From: Sphingomonas sanxanigenens DSM 19645 = NX02
GTDB lineage: Bacteria; Pseudomonadota; Alphaproteobacteria; Sphingomonadales; Sphingomonadaceae
Length of the DNA stretch: 64,000 nucleotides
Assembly (NCBI RefSeq): GCF_000512205.2
Contig: NZ_CP006644.1
Span: 5,408,501-5,472,500, forward strand
Direction of reading: 5' to 3'
The notes below the pieces were generated by a model, which saw nothing but the letters and a program-made list of their open reading frames with translations, did not search any database and was not told where the DNA came from. Shown piece after piece: positions 8,232-17,711 of this stretch. A program made the position numbers and the translations under genes. Numbering within the stretch: the first letter of the stretch is position 1; each line of letters opens with the position of its first letter.

Positions 8232-9236
8232 ATGACCGACATCCCCAACGTCCAGCCCGACAGCCGCGCAGCGACCGTGCTCGACGCGCCCGACCGGCAG
8301 GTGAGCGTGCGCGAGCTGTTCGGGATCGACATCGACATGCAGGTGCCGGCGTTCAGCGAGGCGGACGAGCGCGTCCCCGATCTGGATCCCACCTATGTGT
8401 TCGATCCGGATACCACGCTGGCCGTGCTGGCGGGCTTCGCGCACAACCGCCGCGTCATGATCCAGGGCTATCACGGCACCGGCAAGTCGACGCACATCGA
8501 ACAGGTGGCGGCGCGCCTCAACTGGCCGTGCATCCGCATCAACCTCGATGCGCACATCAGCCGCATCGACCTGATCGGCCGCGATGCGATCGTGCTGCGC
8601 GACGGCCAGCAGGTGACGGAATTCCGCGAAGGCCTGCTGCCATGGGCGCTGCAGACCCCCACCGCGCTCGTCTTCGACGAGTATGATGCCGGCCGTCCGG
8701 ACGTAATGTTCGTGATCCAGCGCGTGCTCGAGACCGAGGGCAAGCTGACCCTGCTCGACCAGAACCGGGTCATCCGCCCGAGCCCCTGGTTCCGCCTGTT
8801 CGCCACCGCCAACACTGTGGGCCTGGGCGACACCAGCGGCCTCTATCACGGCACCCAGCAGATCAACCAGGGCCAGATGGACCGCTGGAACATCGTCGTC
8901 ACCCTCAACTATCTGCCCGCCGAGGTCGAGGCGCGGATCGTGCTCGCCAAGTCCGGCGAATATGATCATGTGGGCGGCAAGAAGGAGGTCGACAACATGG
9001 TGAAGGTGGCGGATCTCACCCGCCAGGGCTTCATCAATGGCGACATCTCGACCGTCATGTCTCCGCGCACGGTGATCACCTGGGCGCAGAACACGCTGAT
9101 CTTCAAGGATATCGGCTTCGCCTTCCGCCTGTCGTTCCTGAACAAGTGCGACGAGGCGGAACGCCCGCTGGTGGCCGAATATTATCAGCGCGTGTTCGGG
9201 CGCGATCTGCCCGAAAGCGTCGCCGGCAAGGCCTGA
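8232..9236 (+). CDS. cobS: Aerobic cobaltochelatase subunit CobS
   Basis: 334 aa AAA+ ATPase subunit of the aerobic cobaltochelatase, which with CobT and CobN inserts Co2+ into hydrogenobyrinic acid a,c-diamide during cobalamin synthesis. Walker A is [10 protein letters not shown]; Walker B is in [12 protein letters not shown]. The sensor region [21 protein letters not shown] is typical of CobS. Length matches the family. The ATG at 8232 is preceded by a GAAAGAG purine stretch; an upstream in-frame ATG at 8205 is possible but has a poorer context. cobT follows after a 104-bp gap with a hairpin. cobN is not in this window. Confidence 0.95.
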   Translation: MTDIPNVQPDSRAATVLDAPDRQVSVRELFGIDIDMQVPAFSEADERVPDLDPTYVFDPDTTLAVLAGFAHNRRVMIQGYHGTGKSTHIEQVAARLNWPCIRINLDAHISRIDLIGRDAIVLRDGQQVTEFREGLLPWALQTPTALVFDEYDAGRPDVMFVIQRVLETEGKLTLLDQNRVIRPSPWFRLFATANTVGLGDTSGLYHGTQQINQGQMDRWNIVVTLNYLPAEVEARIVLAKSGEYDHVGGKKEVDNMVKVADLTRQGFINGDISTVMSPRTVITWAQNTLIFKDIGFAFRLSFLNKCDEAERPLVAEYYQRVFGRDLPESVAGKA

Positions 9237-9243
9237 TCCCGTT

Positions 9244-9290
9244 GCATGCCCGGCGGAGGTGCGATCGAACCGCTCCGCCGCCGGGCATGC
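9244..9290 (+). repeat. Inverted repeat between cobS and cobT
   Basis: GCATGCCCGGCGGAG at 9244-9258 pairs with CTCCGCCG-CCGGGCATGC at 9273-9290. The arms are complementary apart from a 3-nt insertion, and the loop is 14 nt. There is no T-tract, so it is not a standard terminator. It could stabilise mRNA ends or lower cobT expression relative to cobS. Confidence 0.7.
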
Positions 9291-9340
9291 CGCAATCGCC
9301 TGTTCCCACGCCGCCCGACCATGCATAAGGCTCGGTGATC

Positions 9341-11173
9341 ATGGCCGACCGTTCTCCCCTCGACGATTTCAAGGCCGTGCTCGGCGGCGCCGCGCGTGCG
9401 ATCGCGCGTGAGCCCGAGGTCGAGCTGACCTTCACCGCGGATGCGCCGCTGCAGTCCGGACGGCACATGAAGGTGCCGATGCCCAACCGCTCGCTGCCGG
9501 CCGAGCAGGTCGCCGAGGCACGCGGTTTTGCCGATGGTTTCGCGCTTAGGCTGAGGCACCATGATGCCGCGCTCCATGCCCGCGGGGCGCCGTCCGAAGC
9601 GGTGGCGCGCTCGGTGTTCGATGCAATCGAGACCGCGCGGGTCGAGGCGCTCGGCGCGCGTTCGATGGCGGGCGTCCGCGCCAATCTGGGCCAGGCGCTC
9701 GATCTCAAGATCCGCACCGATCCCATCACCCGCGCCCGCGCCCGAGACGAGGTGCCGCTGTCGACCGCGCTGCAACTGATCGTGCGGGAGCGGCTGACGG
9801 GAGAGGCGCCGCCCGCCGCGGCCGAGCCCGGCCTCGCGATGGTCAGGCAATGGATCGAGGACAAGGGCGGAGCCGATCTCGACGCGCTCGGCCTCGTCGC
9901 CGACGATCAGGGCGCCTTCGCCCGGCTGGCCACCCGCCTGCTCGAGGATCTCGAACTGGTCGAGGGTGAGCTGACGCCCGACGACGACGAGGGCGGGGAG
10001 GACCAGGACGGCGGCGAGGACGACGAAAGCGACGACCAGACCGACGATGCCGACGAGAATGAAGGCGGCGCCGAAGGCGATGTCGAGATGCGCGCCGAGC
10101 CGCAGGATGGCGAGCAGCAGGACGGCGAATCGGACAGCCAGCAGGACGACGCCGAGGGCGACAGCGACGCCGAACTGGCGGATGCCGGCGAAGACGGGAT
10201 GATGCCGGTGCGGCCCAACCGGCCGCTTTCCGATCTGCCGCCGCAGTTCGATTATCACCCGTGGACGACACAGTTCGACGAGATCGTCGAGGCCACCGAC
10301 CTGTGCGACGAGGATGAGCTGACGCGGTTGCGCGCCTATCTCGACCAGCAGCTCATTCACCTGCAGGGCGCGGTGACCAAGCTCGCCAACCGGCTGCAGC
10401 GCCGGCTGATGGCCCAGCAGAGCCGCAGCTGGGATTTCGACCAGGAGGAAGGGCTGCTCGATGCTGCGCGGCTCGCGCGGGTCGTCGTCAGCCCGGGGCA
10501 GTCACTGTCCTACAAGGTCGAGCGCGACACCGAGTTCCGGGACACGGTGGTGACCTTGCTGATCGACAATTCGGGGTCGATGCGCGGGCGGCCGATCTCG
10601 ATCGCCGCGATCAGCGCGGACATCATGGCGCGCACGCTCGAACGTTGCGGCGTGAAGACCGAGATCCTCGGTTTCACCACCCGCGCATGGAAGGGCGGGC
10701 AGAGCCGCGAGGCATGGCTGGCCGCCGGCCGGCCGCCGACCCCAGGCCGCCTCAACGATCTGCGCCACATCGTCTACAAGAAGGCCGACGAGCCTTGGCG
10801 GCGCGCCAAGAAGTCGCTCGGCCTGATGATGCGCGAAGGGCTGCTCAAGGAGAATATCGACGGCGAAGCGCTGCTCTGGGCGCACAACCGGCTGATCGCC
10901 CGGCATGAGGAGCGTCGCATCCTGATGGTGATCAGCGATGGCGCGCCGGTCGACGATTCGACGTTGAGCGTCAACAGCGGCGCCTATCTCGAGCGCCACC
11001 TGCGCCAGGTGATCAACTGGATCGAAACCCGATCGCCGGTGGAGCTGGTCGCGATCGGCATCGGCCATGATGTGACGCGCTATTATCAGCGCGCGGTGAC
11101 GATCATGGATGCCGAGCAGCTCGGCGGCACGATGGTGGAGCAGCTCGCGGGGCTGTTCGACACCGAAACCTGA
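9341..11173 (+). CDS. cobT: Aerobic cobaltochelatase subunit CobT
   Basis: 610 aa partner of CobS in the cobalt chelatase ATPase ring. Three parts are visible. There is an N-terminal region to about residue 205. A very acidic linker, rich in Asp, Glu and Gln, covers about residues 210-285. A C-terminal von Willebrand A domain carries the MIDAS motif DNSGS in [15 protein letters not shown]. The late segment [20 protein letters not shown] is a strong CobT signature. ATG at 9341 is chosen; a GTG two codons upstream (9335) is also in frame. The acidic linker is normal for the family. Confidence 0.95.
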   Translation: MADRSPLDDFKAVLGGAARAIAREPEVELTFTADAPLQSGRHMKVPMPNRSLPAEQVAEARGFADGFALRLRHHDAALHARGAPSEAVARSVFDAIETARVEALGARSMAGVRANLGQALDLKIRTDPITRARARDEVPLSTALQLIVRERLTGEAPPAAAEPGLAMVRQWIEDKGGADLDALGLVADDQGAFARLATRLLEDLELVEGELTPDDDEGGEDQDGGEDDESDDQTDDADENEGGAEGDVEMRAEPQDGEQQDGESDSQQDDAEGDSDAELADAGEDGMMPVRPNRPLSDLPPQFDYHPWTTQFDEIVEATDLCDEDELTRLRAYLDQQLIHLQGAVTKLANRLQRRLMAQQSRSWDFDQEEGLLDAARLARVVVSPGQSLSYKVERDTEFRDTVVTLLIDNSGSMRGRPISIAAISADIMARTLERCGVKTEILGFTTRAWKGGQSREAWLAAGRPPTPGRLNDLRHIVYKKADEPWRRAKKSLGLMMREGLLKENIDGEALLWAHNRLIARHEERRILMVISDGAPVDDSTLSVNSGAYLERHLRQVINWIETRSPVELVAIGIGHDVTRYYQRAVTIMDAEQLGGTMVEQLAGLFDTET

Positions 11174-11180
11174 ACGCGAA

Positions 11181-11210
11181 AGGGCCAGGCTCCTTGCGGA
11201 GCCCGGCCCT
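11181..11210 (+). terminator. Hairpin after cobT
   Basis: AGGGCCAGGCTCC (11181-11193) and GGAGCCCGGCCCT (11198-11210) form a 13-bp stem with one mismatch and a TTGC loop, 8 bp after the cobT stop. No T-tract follows on the plus strand. On the minus strand three Ts follow, so it may also end the converging gene at 11264. Confidence 0.6.
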
Positions 11211-11216
11211 CGTACA

Positions 11217-11252
11217 ACCCGGATACGCGGGTTACTGCCCAGATACGCGGGC
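11217..11252. repeat. Two small tandem hairpins sharing GATACGCGGG
   Basis: The decamer GATACGCGGG occurs at 11222-11231 and 11242-11251, exactly 20 bp apart. Each copy lies in a short dyad: ACCCG/CGGGT at 11217-11232 and GCCC/GGGC at 11237-11252. Placed between the convergent cobT and glycine-zipper genes, it may help transcription termination. Confidence 0.45.
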
Positions 11253-11263
11253 AAAACCTTAGA

Positions 11264-11644
11264 TTAGCAGCGACGACCGTCCGAGCGGTCGATCGCGCGA
11301 CCCGCGAGCGCACCGACCGCGCCGCCGATGATGGTGCCTTCGGTCTTGTCGCCGCGACGGGCGACTTCGTTGCCGAGCAGGCCGCCGGCGATCGCGCCGA
11401 TGATCGTGCCGCCCGTGCCATTGTCACAACGGCGATAACGATCGCCCCGATAGCCGCGATAACGGTCGCCACGGTAGTAATCGCCGCGATGGCCGCGGTA
11501 ACGATCGCCCCGATAGCTGCGGCCATAATAACCGTCGCGGGCCTGGTGATAGTAACCGTCGCGCGCCATGGCAGGGGCGGCGGGGATGAGCGTGGCGGCA
11601 CCCATGGCGATCGCCGCGCCCAGCATCGAAAGCGTCTTGAACAT
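11264..11644 (-). CDS. Secreted glycine-zipper protein with Tyr/Arg-rich repeats
   Basis: 126 aa. An N-terminal signal peptide (MFKTLSMLGAAIAMGAATL then PAAPAMA) is followed by a low-complexity Tyr/Arg/Gly/Asp region built on the repeating unit YRGDRYRG (about residues 35-75). A glycine-zipper segment then follows, with GTIIGAIAGGLLG and GTIIGGAVGALAG as two matched helices. This is the 'glycine zipper 2TM' arrangement of small outer-membrane or periplasmic proteins; the exact role is unknown. The GGAGG ribosome-binding site sits 6 bases before ATG 11644, which rules out the longer in-frame start. Confidence 0.85.
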   Translation of the reverse strand: MFKTLSMLGAAIAMGAATLIPAAPAMARDGYYHQARDGYYGRSYRGDRYRGHRGDYYRGDRYRGYRGDRYRRCDNGTGGTIIGAIAGGLLGNEVARRGDKTEGTIIGGAVGALAGRAIDRSDGRRC

Positions 11645-11906
11645 GGGAACCTCCTGTCCGTTCATCTCGATCGGCCGGTTGATTCGGCCTCCTGATGCTT
11701 GCGTTATGCCCGCCGCGTCTTGAGATGATGCTGAACGCGCATGTTAGCCGTTGTTCAGCTTGCGCCGGCGCGTACAGGCGCCGCTCCCGTGTCGCCGGAT
11801 CGCGGCGAACATGACGACCGCCGCCGCGCAAAAACCACGCGCGCGCAACGGGCTGAGCCGCGCAGAACGATTCCGCAATCGCGGCCGTTGGGCTAGAAGC
11901 CCGGCC

Positions 11907-12881
11907 GTGCTCCGCCGCCTCCTTCCCGCTTCGCTGCTGCTGCCGCTCGCCCTCGCCCGCTCTGCGCCGGGGCCGATGCCGGTCATGCCCGACCAGCCGA
12001 TTCACATCCGGGCAACGCCGGTGGCGCTCGATTCGGCTGATCCGGCGCGGCGCGACGTGGGCCGTCTTCGCTATCTCGGGGGCTGGTCGCTCACCAGCGA
12101 CGAGCGCTGGCTCGGCGGACTGTCGGGCGCGGCAATGGCGAAGGGCGAGATCGTCGCGGTCAGCGATGCCGGCGCGCTGCTCCGAATCGGGATCGAAGGC
12201 GGCAAGCCCGATGGCCGCGGGCACATCCTGCCGCTGCCGCCGGGTTGCGGAGACGGCGCGCTCAAGCGCGACCGCGACGCCGAAGCGCTGACCGGTGAGC
12301 CGGGAACGAATCGGATCTGGATCAGCCTCGAACGGCGCAACGCGATCTGCCGGCTGAACGGGCTTCGCCATGCCGAGGCGGAAGTGTTTCCGCCCCAGAT
12401 TGCCGACTGGCCCGAATCGGCGGGCGGAGAGGCGCTGCTGCGCACCGCCGACGGCCGCTTCCTCCTCTGGTCCGAATCACCGCTCGGGCGCGATCGCAGC
12501 TACAGATTGCTTCGCTTCGACCGCGATCCCGCGGCATCCGGCGTGAACGTGGAGGAAATGGGCTGGCGCGCGCCACCGGGTTATCGTCCCGTGGAGGCTG
12601 CAGCGCTACCCGACGGGCGGATGATCGTGCTGCATCGCCGCTTCACCTTTTTGGGCGGGTTCAGCGCGGTCCTGACGATCGTCGATCCGGCTCGGCTGGT
12701 CGCGGGGCGAATCGTCGAGCCGGAGGAGGTCGCGCGCTTCGAAGGATCGCTGATTCGCGACAATTATGAGGCGCTGGCGGTGAGCCGCGAAGGCGGGCGC
12801 ACGATCGTCTGGATCATGTCCGACGACAATTTCCATTTCCTGGAACGCACGCTGCTGCTGAAGTTCGCGCTGACCGGCTGA
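11907..12881 (+). CDS. Esterase-like activity of phytase family protein (secreted)
   Basis: About 324 aa. GTG at 11907 gives a convincing signal peptide (LLPASLLLPLALARSAP); in-frame ATGs at 11751 and 11811 would add an Arg-rich extension that looks non-coding. The mature part matches the 'esterase-like activity of phytase' beta-propeller family. Supporting signatures are WLGGLSGAAMAKGEIVAVSD, the RDAEALTG motif and the C-terminal NYEALAVSREGGRTIVWIMS, which contains the conserved N-E-A. The substrate is unknown. It lies between cobT and rpmB and ends 123 bp before the convergent rpmB stop. Confidence 0.78.
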   Translation: MLRRLLPASLLLPLALARSAPGPMPVMPDQPIHIRATPVALDSADPARRDVGRLRYLGGWSLTSDERWLGGLSGAAMAKGEIVAVSDAGALLRIGIEGGKPDGRGHILPLPPGCGDGALKRDRDAEALTGEPGTNRIWISLERRNAICRLNGLRHAEAEVFPPQIADWPESAGGEALLRTADGRFLLWSESPLGRDRSYRLLRFDRDPAASGVNVEEMGWRAPPGYRPVEAAALPDGRMIVLHRRFTFLGGFSAVLTIVDPARLVAGRIVEPEEVARFEGSLIRDNYEALAVSREGGRTIVWIMSDDNFHFLERTLLLKFALTG

Positions 12882-12922
12882 AGCGGCCGTGCCGGCGCGG
12901 GAGCGCAGGATTCGGGCGCACG

Positions 12923-12955
12923 AAAAGGACGGCGTCCCCCAACGGGCTGCCGTCC
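12923..12955 (-). terminator. Rho-independent terminator of rpmB
   Basis: Reading leftward, GGACGGC (12955-12949) pairs with GCCGTCC (12933-12927) and is followed by TTTT (12926-12923). The structure starts about 50 bp after the rpmB stop codon. Confidence 0.8.
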
Positions 12956-13004
12956 CTTCGAATCCCGAATCGGGCAAGGGCACCGCCGAAGCGGCGCCCG
13001 CGGC

Positions 13005-13292
13005 TCAGGCGGCCGCCCGCTTCTTGGAAACTTCGCGCTTCAGGCGACGCGCCTTCAGGCTGAGCTGGTCGTCGCCGGTCTTGAGCAGCCAGTTGTCCAG
13101 GCCGCCGACATGCTCGACAGAGCGCAGGCCGTGCGTCGACACGCGAAGCTTCACGCCCTTTTCGAGCGCTTCGGAGATCAAGGTGACGTTCTGCAGGTTC
13201 GGCAGGAACGTGCGCTTGGTCTTGTTGTTGGCGTGGGAAACATTGTGCCCCACCTGCCGGCCCTTGCCGGTCAGCTCGCAAATACGCGACAT
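13005..13292 (-). CDS. rpmB: 50S ribosomal protein L28
   Basis: 95 aa, matching alphaproteobacterial L28. The N-terminus [20 protein letters not shown], the following NNKTKR motif and the mid-segment [17 protein letters not shown] are diagnostic. It is a structural protein of the large ribosomal subunit near the E site. The gene stands alone, transcribed leftward, with its own terminator at 12923-12955. Confidence 0.98.
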   Translation of the reverse strand: MSRICELTGKGRQVGHNVSHANNKTKRTFLPNLQNVTLISEALEKGVKLRVSTHGLRSVEHVGGLDNWLLKTGDDQLSLKARRLKREVSKKRAAA

Positions 13293-13437
13293 GATCTTCG
13301 TCCTGAATTCGGGTTGCCCGGAAAGTGGGGGCCGATAACCGCATCCTGCAGATTCGTCAACCGAAACGGTCGTTGCGGAGATGAAACCGAAGCAGCCGCT
13401 GCGCGTTCATCCGCCCGAGATCCCTTACCGGAGACGC

Positions 13438-13650
13438 ATGATGCGTTCAATTCTTACGCTCGTTGTGGTCGCGCTCATTGCGCTGATCGTCGCCGTCCAG
13501 CTCGACTGGATCCGTATCGACCAGACCAAGCAGGCACAATTGCCCGCGTTCAAGGCGGAGACCGCCGACATCGACATCGGCACCGTCAACAAGACGATCG
13601 AAGTGCCCAACGTCGAGGTGACCAAGCCCGAAGACAAGGTGCCCGAATAA
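13438..13650 (+). CDS. Small membrane-anchored protein of unknown function
   Basis: 70 aa. One N-terminal transmembrane segment (ILTLVVVALIALIVAVQL) is followed by a short acidic tail with ADIDIGTVNKTIEVPNVEV. No known family was recognised. The start is ATG 13438 or 13441, supported by GGAG about 6 bases upstream. A longer reading of the same frame from 13381 lacks a ribosome-binding site. The stop is one base from the start of the Pmp3-family gene, so the two are coupled. Confidence 0.7.
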   Translation: MMRSILTLVVVALIALIVAVQLDWIRIDQTKQAQLPAFKAETADIDIGTVNKTIEVPNVEVTKPEDKVPE

Positions 13651-13651
13651 G

Positions 13652-13837
13652 ATGGCGCTGCTGATCCGGATCGTCGCCGCGGTGCTGCTGCCGCCGCTGG
13701 GCGTGTTCCTCACGCGCGGCATCGGCAGGGACTTCTGGATCGACGTGATCCTTACCCTGCTCGCCTACGTCCCGGGCGTGGTCTACGCGCTCTGGGTAAT
13801 CATCACCGACAACCGGCGGCTGCCCGCCACCGCCTGA
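13652..13837 (+). CDS. YqaE/Pmp3 family small membrane protein
   Basis: 61 aa with two hydrophobic helices (RIVAAVLLPPLGVFL and DVILTLLAYVPGVVYALWV). The LLPPLGVFL...W...L...PG..YALW pattern is the signature of the YqaE/Pmp3 proteolipid family, linked in yeast and bacteria to membrane potential and stress. Start ATG 13652 is one base after the previous stop. Likely cotranscribed with the 70-aa membrane protein upstream. Confidence 0.9.
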   Translation: MALLIRIVAAVLLPPLGVFLTRGIGRDFWIDVILTLLAYVPGVVYALWVIITDNRRLPATA

Positions 13838-13878
13838 GCGCGCTTCCGCGGCACGGCATCGCCGGTTATCAGCCGGCG

Positions 13879-14334
13879 ATGGCCTTTCCATTGCCCGCCC
13901 CCATGCGCCGCGCGCTCGACCTTGCCGCCGCCGCCGCGGCCGCCGGCGAGGTGCCGGTGGGCGCGGTGGTGACGTTCGAGGGGCGAATCGTGGGCGAGGG
14001 CGCCAACGCCACCCGCTCTCGCAATGATCCGACCGCGCATGCCGAAATCGTCGCGATCCGCGCCGCAGCCCTGGCGCTGGGCGTCGACCGGCTGGGCGGA
14101 TGCGACCTGTGGGTTACGCTCGAACCCTGCGCGATGTGCGCCGGCGCCATCGCCCACGCCCGCATTGCGCGCCTCTATTTTGGTGCGGGCGACCCCAAGG
14201 GCGGCGGCGTCGCGCATGGTCCGCGCATCTTCTCGCAGCCGACCACGCACCACCGCCCCGAGGTGCATGACGGGTTGGGTGAAGGCGAAGCGTCGCGCCT
14301 GCTGGTCGATTTCTTCGCCGCGCGCCGCGGCTGA
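13879..14334 (+). CDS. tadA: tRNA-specific adenosine deaminase
   Basis: 151 aa cytidine-deaminase-fold enzyme that converts A34 to inosine in tRNA-Arg(ACG). The zinc site is clear: His54 and catalytic Glu56 in TAHAEIVAIR, and Cys84/Cys87 in LEPCAMCAGAIAHARI. The segment YFGAGDPKGGGVAHG fits TadA rather than guanine or cytosine deaminases. Length is typical. It is followed by a converging DUF1801 gene 6 bp away. Confidence 0.93.
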   Translation: MAFPLPAPMRRALDLAAAAAAAGEVPVGAVVTFEGRIVGEGANATRSRNDPTAHAEIVAIRAAALALGVDRLGGCDLWVTLEPCAMCAGAIAHARIARLYFGAGDPKGGGVAHGPRIFSQPTTHHRPEVHDGLGEGEASRLLVDFFAARRG

Positions 14335-14340
14335 GCGGGG

Positions 14341-14766
14341 TCAATCGGTGGTCGGGTAGGTCGCGCGCATATGCGCCACCGATCGCCGCGCGAAATCCGC
14401 CAGCCGATCGCCATCGAGGTCGGACAGGCGGTTGACGTAGAGGCAGCCCTTGCCCGCCTTGAGCTTGCCGAGTTGCGCGACCAGCGCATCCGCGCCCTCG
14501 AAATCGCGGGGGAAATAAAGCACGAGATTGGCCTTGCGCGGGCTGAAGCCGATCATCGCCATGTCGCCTTCATGCCCGCTGTCGTAGCGATAATGATAGC
14601 TGCCGAAACCGATGATCGTCGGCCCCCACATCTTCGCCGCGCATCCGCTGACATCTTCGAGCAGCGTGCGCAGCGATTCGGCATCGGCACGGCGGCGCGC
14701 ATCGGGCACCGCGGCAATGAACGAATCGACGCTTGCCGCACTCGCATGGGTCTTGATCTGAGCCAT
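14341..14766 (-). CDS. DUF1801 domain protein
   Basis: 141 aa alpha/beta protein of the DUF1801 (YdhG-like) family. Typical segments are [34 protein letters not shown] and the [10 protein letters not shown] strand, with [14 protein letters not shown] near the end. Function is unknown; the fold resembles the CyaY/frataxin-like YdhG proteins. ATG 14766 is preceded by an in-frame GTG. The gene converges tightly on tadA and is divergent from argG. Confidence 0.9.
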   Translation of the reverse strand: MAQIKTHASAASVDSFIAAVPDARRRADAESLRTLLEDVSGCAAKMWGPTIIGFGSYHYRYDSGHEGDMAMIGFSPRKANLVLYFPRDFEGADALVAQLGKLKAGKGCLYVNRLSDLDGDRLADFARRSVAHMRATYPTTD

Positions 14767-14840
14767 CACGCGTCTCCGGTTGTAGCGGGGGCCTGCCGAT
14801 CCTAAGAGGCGCCCGACTCGGAACGATGAGCGGAACAGGC

Positions 14841-16058
14841 ATGAGCGACAAGATCAACAAGGTGGTGCTGGCATTCTCGGGGGGGCTCGACACCAGCGTC
14901 ATCCTGAAATGGCTGCAGCAGACCTATGGTTGCGAGGTCATCACCTTCACCGCCGATCTCGGCCAGGGCGAGGAGCTGGAGCCGGCGCGCGCCAAGGCCG
15001 AGCTGATGGGCGTGAAGCCCGAGCACATCTTCATCGACGATCTGCGCGAGGAATTCGTCGGCGACTATGTGTTCCCGATGATGCGCGCCAACGCGCTCTA
15101 CGAGGGGCTCTATCTGCTCGGCACCTCGATCGCGCGGCCGCTGATCGCCAAGCGCCAGATCGAGATCGCCAGGAAGCTGGGCGCCGACGCGGTGAGCCAC
15201 GGCGCCACCGGCAAGGGCAATGACCAGGTCCGCTTCGAGCTCGGCTATTATGCGCTGCAGCCGGATATCAAGGTGATCGCGCCGTGGCGCGAATGGGATC
15301 TCACCAGCCGCACCGCGCTGATCGCCTTCGCCGAGCAGCACCAGATCCCGGTCCCCAAGGACAAGCGCGGCGAGAGCCCCTTCTCCACCGACGCCAACAT
15401 GCTCCACACCTCCTCCGAGGGTAAGGTGCTGGAAGATCCGTGGGAGGAGGTGCCGGACTATGTCTATTCGCGCACCGTCAATCCGGAAGATGCGCCCGAC
15501 GCGCCCGAATTCATCACGATCGATTTCGAGCGTGGCGACGGCGTGGCGATCAACGGCGTCGGCATGAGCCCCGCGACCTTGCTCGAGACGCTCAACGACT
15601 ATGGCCGCAAGCATGGCATCGGCCGGCTCGATCTCGTCGAGAACCGCTTCGTCGGCATGAAGAGCCGCGGCATGTATGAAACGCCGGGCGGCACCATCTA
15701 TCATCTCGCCCACCGCGGCATCGAGCAGATCACGCTCGATCGCGGCGCCGCGCACCTCAAGGATGAGCTGGCGCCGCGCTATGCCGAGCTGATCTACAAC
15801 GGCTTCTGGTTCAGCCCCGAACGCGAGATGCTGCAGGCGGCGATCGACTACAGCCAGACCAAGGTGACGGGCACCGTCCGCCTCAAGCTCTACAAGGGCG
15901 GCGTCTATGTGGTCGGCCGCAAGTCGCCGAACACGCTCTATTCCGAAAAGGTCGTGACCTTCGAGGACGATGCCGGCGCCTACGACCAGCGCGACGCCGC
16001 GGGCTTCATCAAGCTCAACGCGCTGCGCCTGCGCCTGCTGGGTCGCCGCGACGCCTGA
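14841..16058 (+). CDS. argG: Argininosuccinate synthase
   Basis: 405 aa enzyme joining citrulline and aspartate with ATP in arginine biosynthesis. The N-terminal PP-motif [16 protein letters not shown], the following [17 protein letters not shown], and [13 protein letters not shown] are all present. The C-terminal part has [13 protein letters not shown] and [14 protein letters not shown] 14841 is chosen because GGAACAGG lies immediately upstream; the ATG at 14826 would add five residues. It stands alone and ends at a long palindrome. Confidence 0.97.
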   Translation: MSDKINKVVLAFSGGLDTSVILKWLQQTYGCEVITFTADLGQGEELEPARAKAELMGVKPEHIFIDDLREEFVGDYVFPMMRANALYEGLYLLGTSIARPLIAKRQIEIARKLGADAVSHGATGKGNDQVRFELGYYALQPDIKVIAPWREWDLTSRTALIAFAEQHQIPVPKDKRGESPFSTDANMLHTSSEGKVLEDPWEEVPDYVYSRTVNPEDAPDAPEFITIDFERGDGVAINGVGMSPATLLETLNDYGRKHGIGRLDLVENRFVGMKSRGMYETPGGTIYHLAHRGIEQITLDRGAAHLKDELAPRYAELIYNGFWFSPEREMLQAAIDYSQTKVTGTVRLKLYKGGVYVVGRKSPNTLYSEKVVTFEDDAGAYDQRDAAGFIKLNALRLRLLGRRDA

Positions 16059-16064
16059 TCCTCT

Positions 16065-16097
16065 CTCTCCTCCCCGGCGCAGCGCCGGGGAGGAGAG
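16065..16097. terminator. 33-bp palindrome between convergent argG and purH
   Basis: CTCTCCTCCCCGGCGC (16065-16080) and its perfect complement GCGCCGGGGAGGAGAG (16082-16097) are separated by one base. Placed 6 bp after the argG stop and 6 bp before the purH stop, it probably terminates both. It belongs to the CTCCCC...GGGGAG palindrome set seen elsewhere in the window. Confidence 0.65.
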
Positions 16098-16102
16098 GCG
16101 CT

Positions 16103-17692
16103 TCAATGCCGGAAGTGGCGCATTCCGGTGAACACCATCGCCAGCCCGGCCGCATCGGCGGCGGCGATGACGCCCTCGTCGCGGATCGAGCCGCCCGGCT
16201 GGATCACCGCGGTGGCGCCGGCCTCGACCGCCGCCAGCAAGCCGTCGGCAAAGGGGAAGAAGGCGTCGGAGGCGACCGCGGAGCCGATCGTGCGCGGTTC
16301 GGCCCAGCCCGCCTTCTCGGCGGCGTCCTTCGCCTTCCACGCCGCGATCCGCGCGGACTCCAGCCGGTTCATCTGGCCAGCGCCGATGCCCGCGGTCGAG
16401 CCGCCCTTGGCGTAGACGATCGCGTTGGATTTCACATGCTTGGCCACCGTCCAGGCGAACAGGCTGTCGGTCAGTTCCTGCTCGGTCGGCGCGCGCTTGG
16501 TGACGACCTTCAGCATCTCGCGCGTCACCCGGCCATTGTCGCGTGACTGGACGAGATAGCCGCCGGCGATGCTCTTGAGCATCAGCCCGGGGCGCGCCGG
16601 ATCGGGCAGTTCGCCGGTCAGCAGCAGGCGCAGATTCTTCTTCTTGGCGAAGATCGCACGCGCCTCTTCGTCGGCGCCGGGCGCCGCAACCACTTCGGTG
16701 AAGATCCCGCTGATCGCCTCGGCGGTCGGCCCGTCGAGCGGACGGTTGACCGCGATGATGCCGCCGAACGCCGACACGCTGTCGCAGGCGAGCGCCGCCG
16801 CATAGGCTTCGACCAGCGTTTCGCCGGTCGCGACGCCGCAAGGATTGGCGTGCTTCACGATCACCACGGTCGGCGGGCCGTCGCGGAACTCGCTGACCAG
16901 CTCCAGCGCCGCGTCGGCGTCGTTGTAATTGTTGTAGCTCAACGCCTTGCCCTGCAGCTGCTCGGCCTGCGCGATGCCGCGGACGTGCGGGCCGGCGGGC
17001 ACGTAGAGCGCCGCCTGCTGGTGCGGATTCTCGCCATAGCGCAGTTCGTCGCCGCGAACGGCGGTCAGCGCCAGCATGTCCGGGAAGGCCTGGCCCTGGT
17101 CGGCGAAGGCGAACCATTGCGAGATCATCGCGTCATAGGCGGCGGTCGCGGCATAGGCCTTGGCGGCGAGGCGGCGGCGGAACGCCAGGCTGGTGGCGCC
17201 GCCGGTCTCGGCGAGCGCCGCGATCAGCTCGGCATAGTCGGCGGGATCGGTGACGATCGCGACATGGGCATGGTTCTTCGCCGCCGAACGGACCATCGAC
17301 GGGCCGCCGATGTCGATATTCTCGATGATCTCGTCACGCTCGGCGCCCTTCGCCACGGTCTGCGCGAAAGGGTAGAGGTTGACGACGACGAGATCGATCG
17401 CGCCGATCCCATGCTCCGCCATCGCGGCGAGGTGCGCGGGGTCGTCGCGCACCGCCAGCAGGCCGCCATGGACCTTGGGGTGCAGCGTCTTGACCCGGCC
17501 GTCCATCATCTCGGGGAAACCGGTGAGCTCGGAGATGTCCTTCACCGCGAGGCCGGCGTCGCGCAGCGCCTTCGCGGTGCCGCCGGTGGAGACCAGCTCG
17601 ACGCCATGGCCGGCCAGCGCCTGCCCCAGCGCGACCAATCCGCTCTTGTCGGACACCGAAAGCAGTGCCCGCGCGATCTTCGCATCCGTCAT
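16103..17692 (-). CDS. purH: Bifunctional AICAR transformylase / IMP cyclohydrolase
   Basis: 529 aa bifunctional enzyme for the last two steps of IMP synthesis. The N-terminal MGS-like cyclohydrolase domain (about 1-150) has [24 protein letters not shown] and [13 protein letters not shown]. The larger transformylase domain contains [13 protein letters not shown] and the catalytic motif [12 protein letters not shown], with [20 protein letters not shown] near the end. It is the last gene of the leftward operon, 19 bp after the heparinase-fold gene. Confidence 0.97.
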   Translation of the reverse strand: MTDAKIARALLSVSDKSGLVALGQALAGHGVELVSTGGTAKALRDAGLAVKDISELTGFPEMMDGRVKTLHPKVHGGLLAVRDDPAHLAAMAEHGIGAIDLVVVNLYPFAQTVAKGAERDEIIENIDIGGPSMVRSAAKNHAHVAIVTDPADYAELIAALAETGGATSLAFRRRLAAKAYAATAAYDAMISQWFAFADQGQAFPDMLALTAVRGDELRYGENPHQQAALYVPAGPHVRGIAQAEQLQGKALSYNNYNDADAALELVSEFRDGPPTVVIVKHANPCGVATGETLVEAYAAALACDSVSAFGGIIAVNRPLDGPTAEAISGIFTEVVAAPGADEEARAIFAKKKNLRLLLTGELPDPARPGLMLKSIAGGYLVQSRDNGRVTREMLKVVTKRAPTEQELTDSLFAWTVAKHVKSNAIVYAKGGSTAGIGAGQMNRLESARIAAWKAKDAAEKAGWAEPRTIGSAVASDAFFPFADGLLAAVEAGATAVIQPGGSIRDEGVIAAADAAGLAMVFTGMRHFRH

Positions 17693-17711
17693 TTCTCTTC
17701 AAAAACCCTGT

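Noticed and set aside
11744-11986. 80-codon minus-strand frame upstream of the glycine-zipper gene
   Set aside because: It overlaps the signal peptide region of the esterase-like gene in antisense, and its Arg/Ala-rich translation has no motif.
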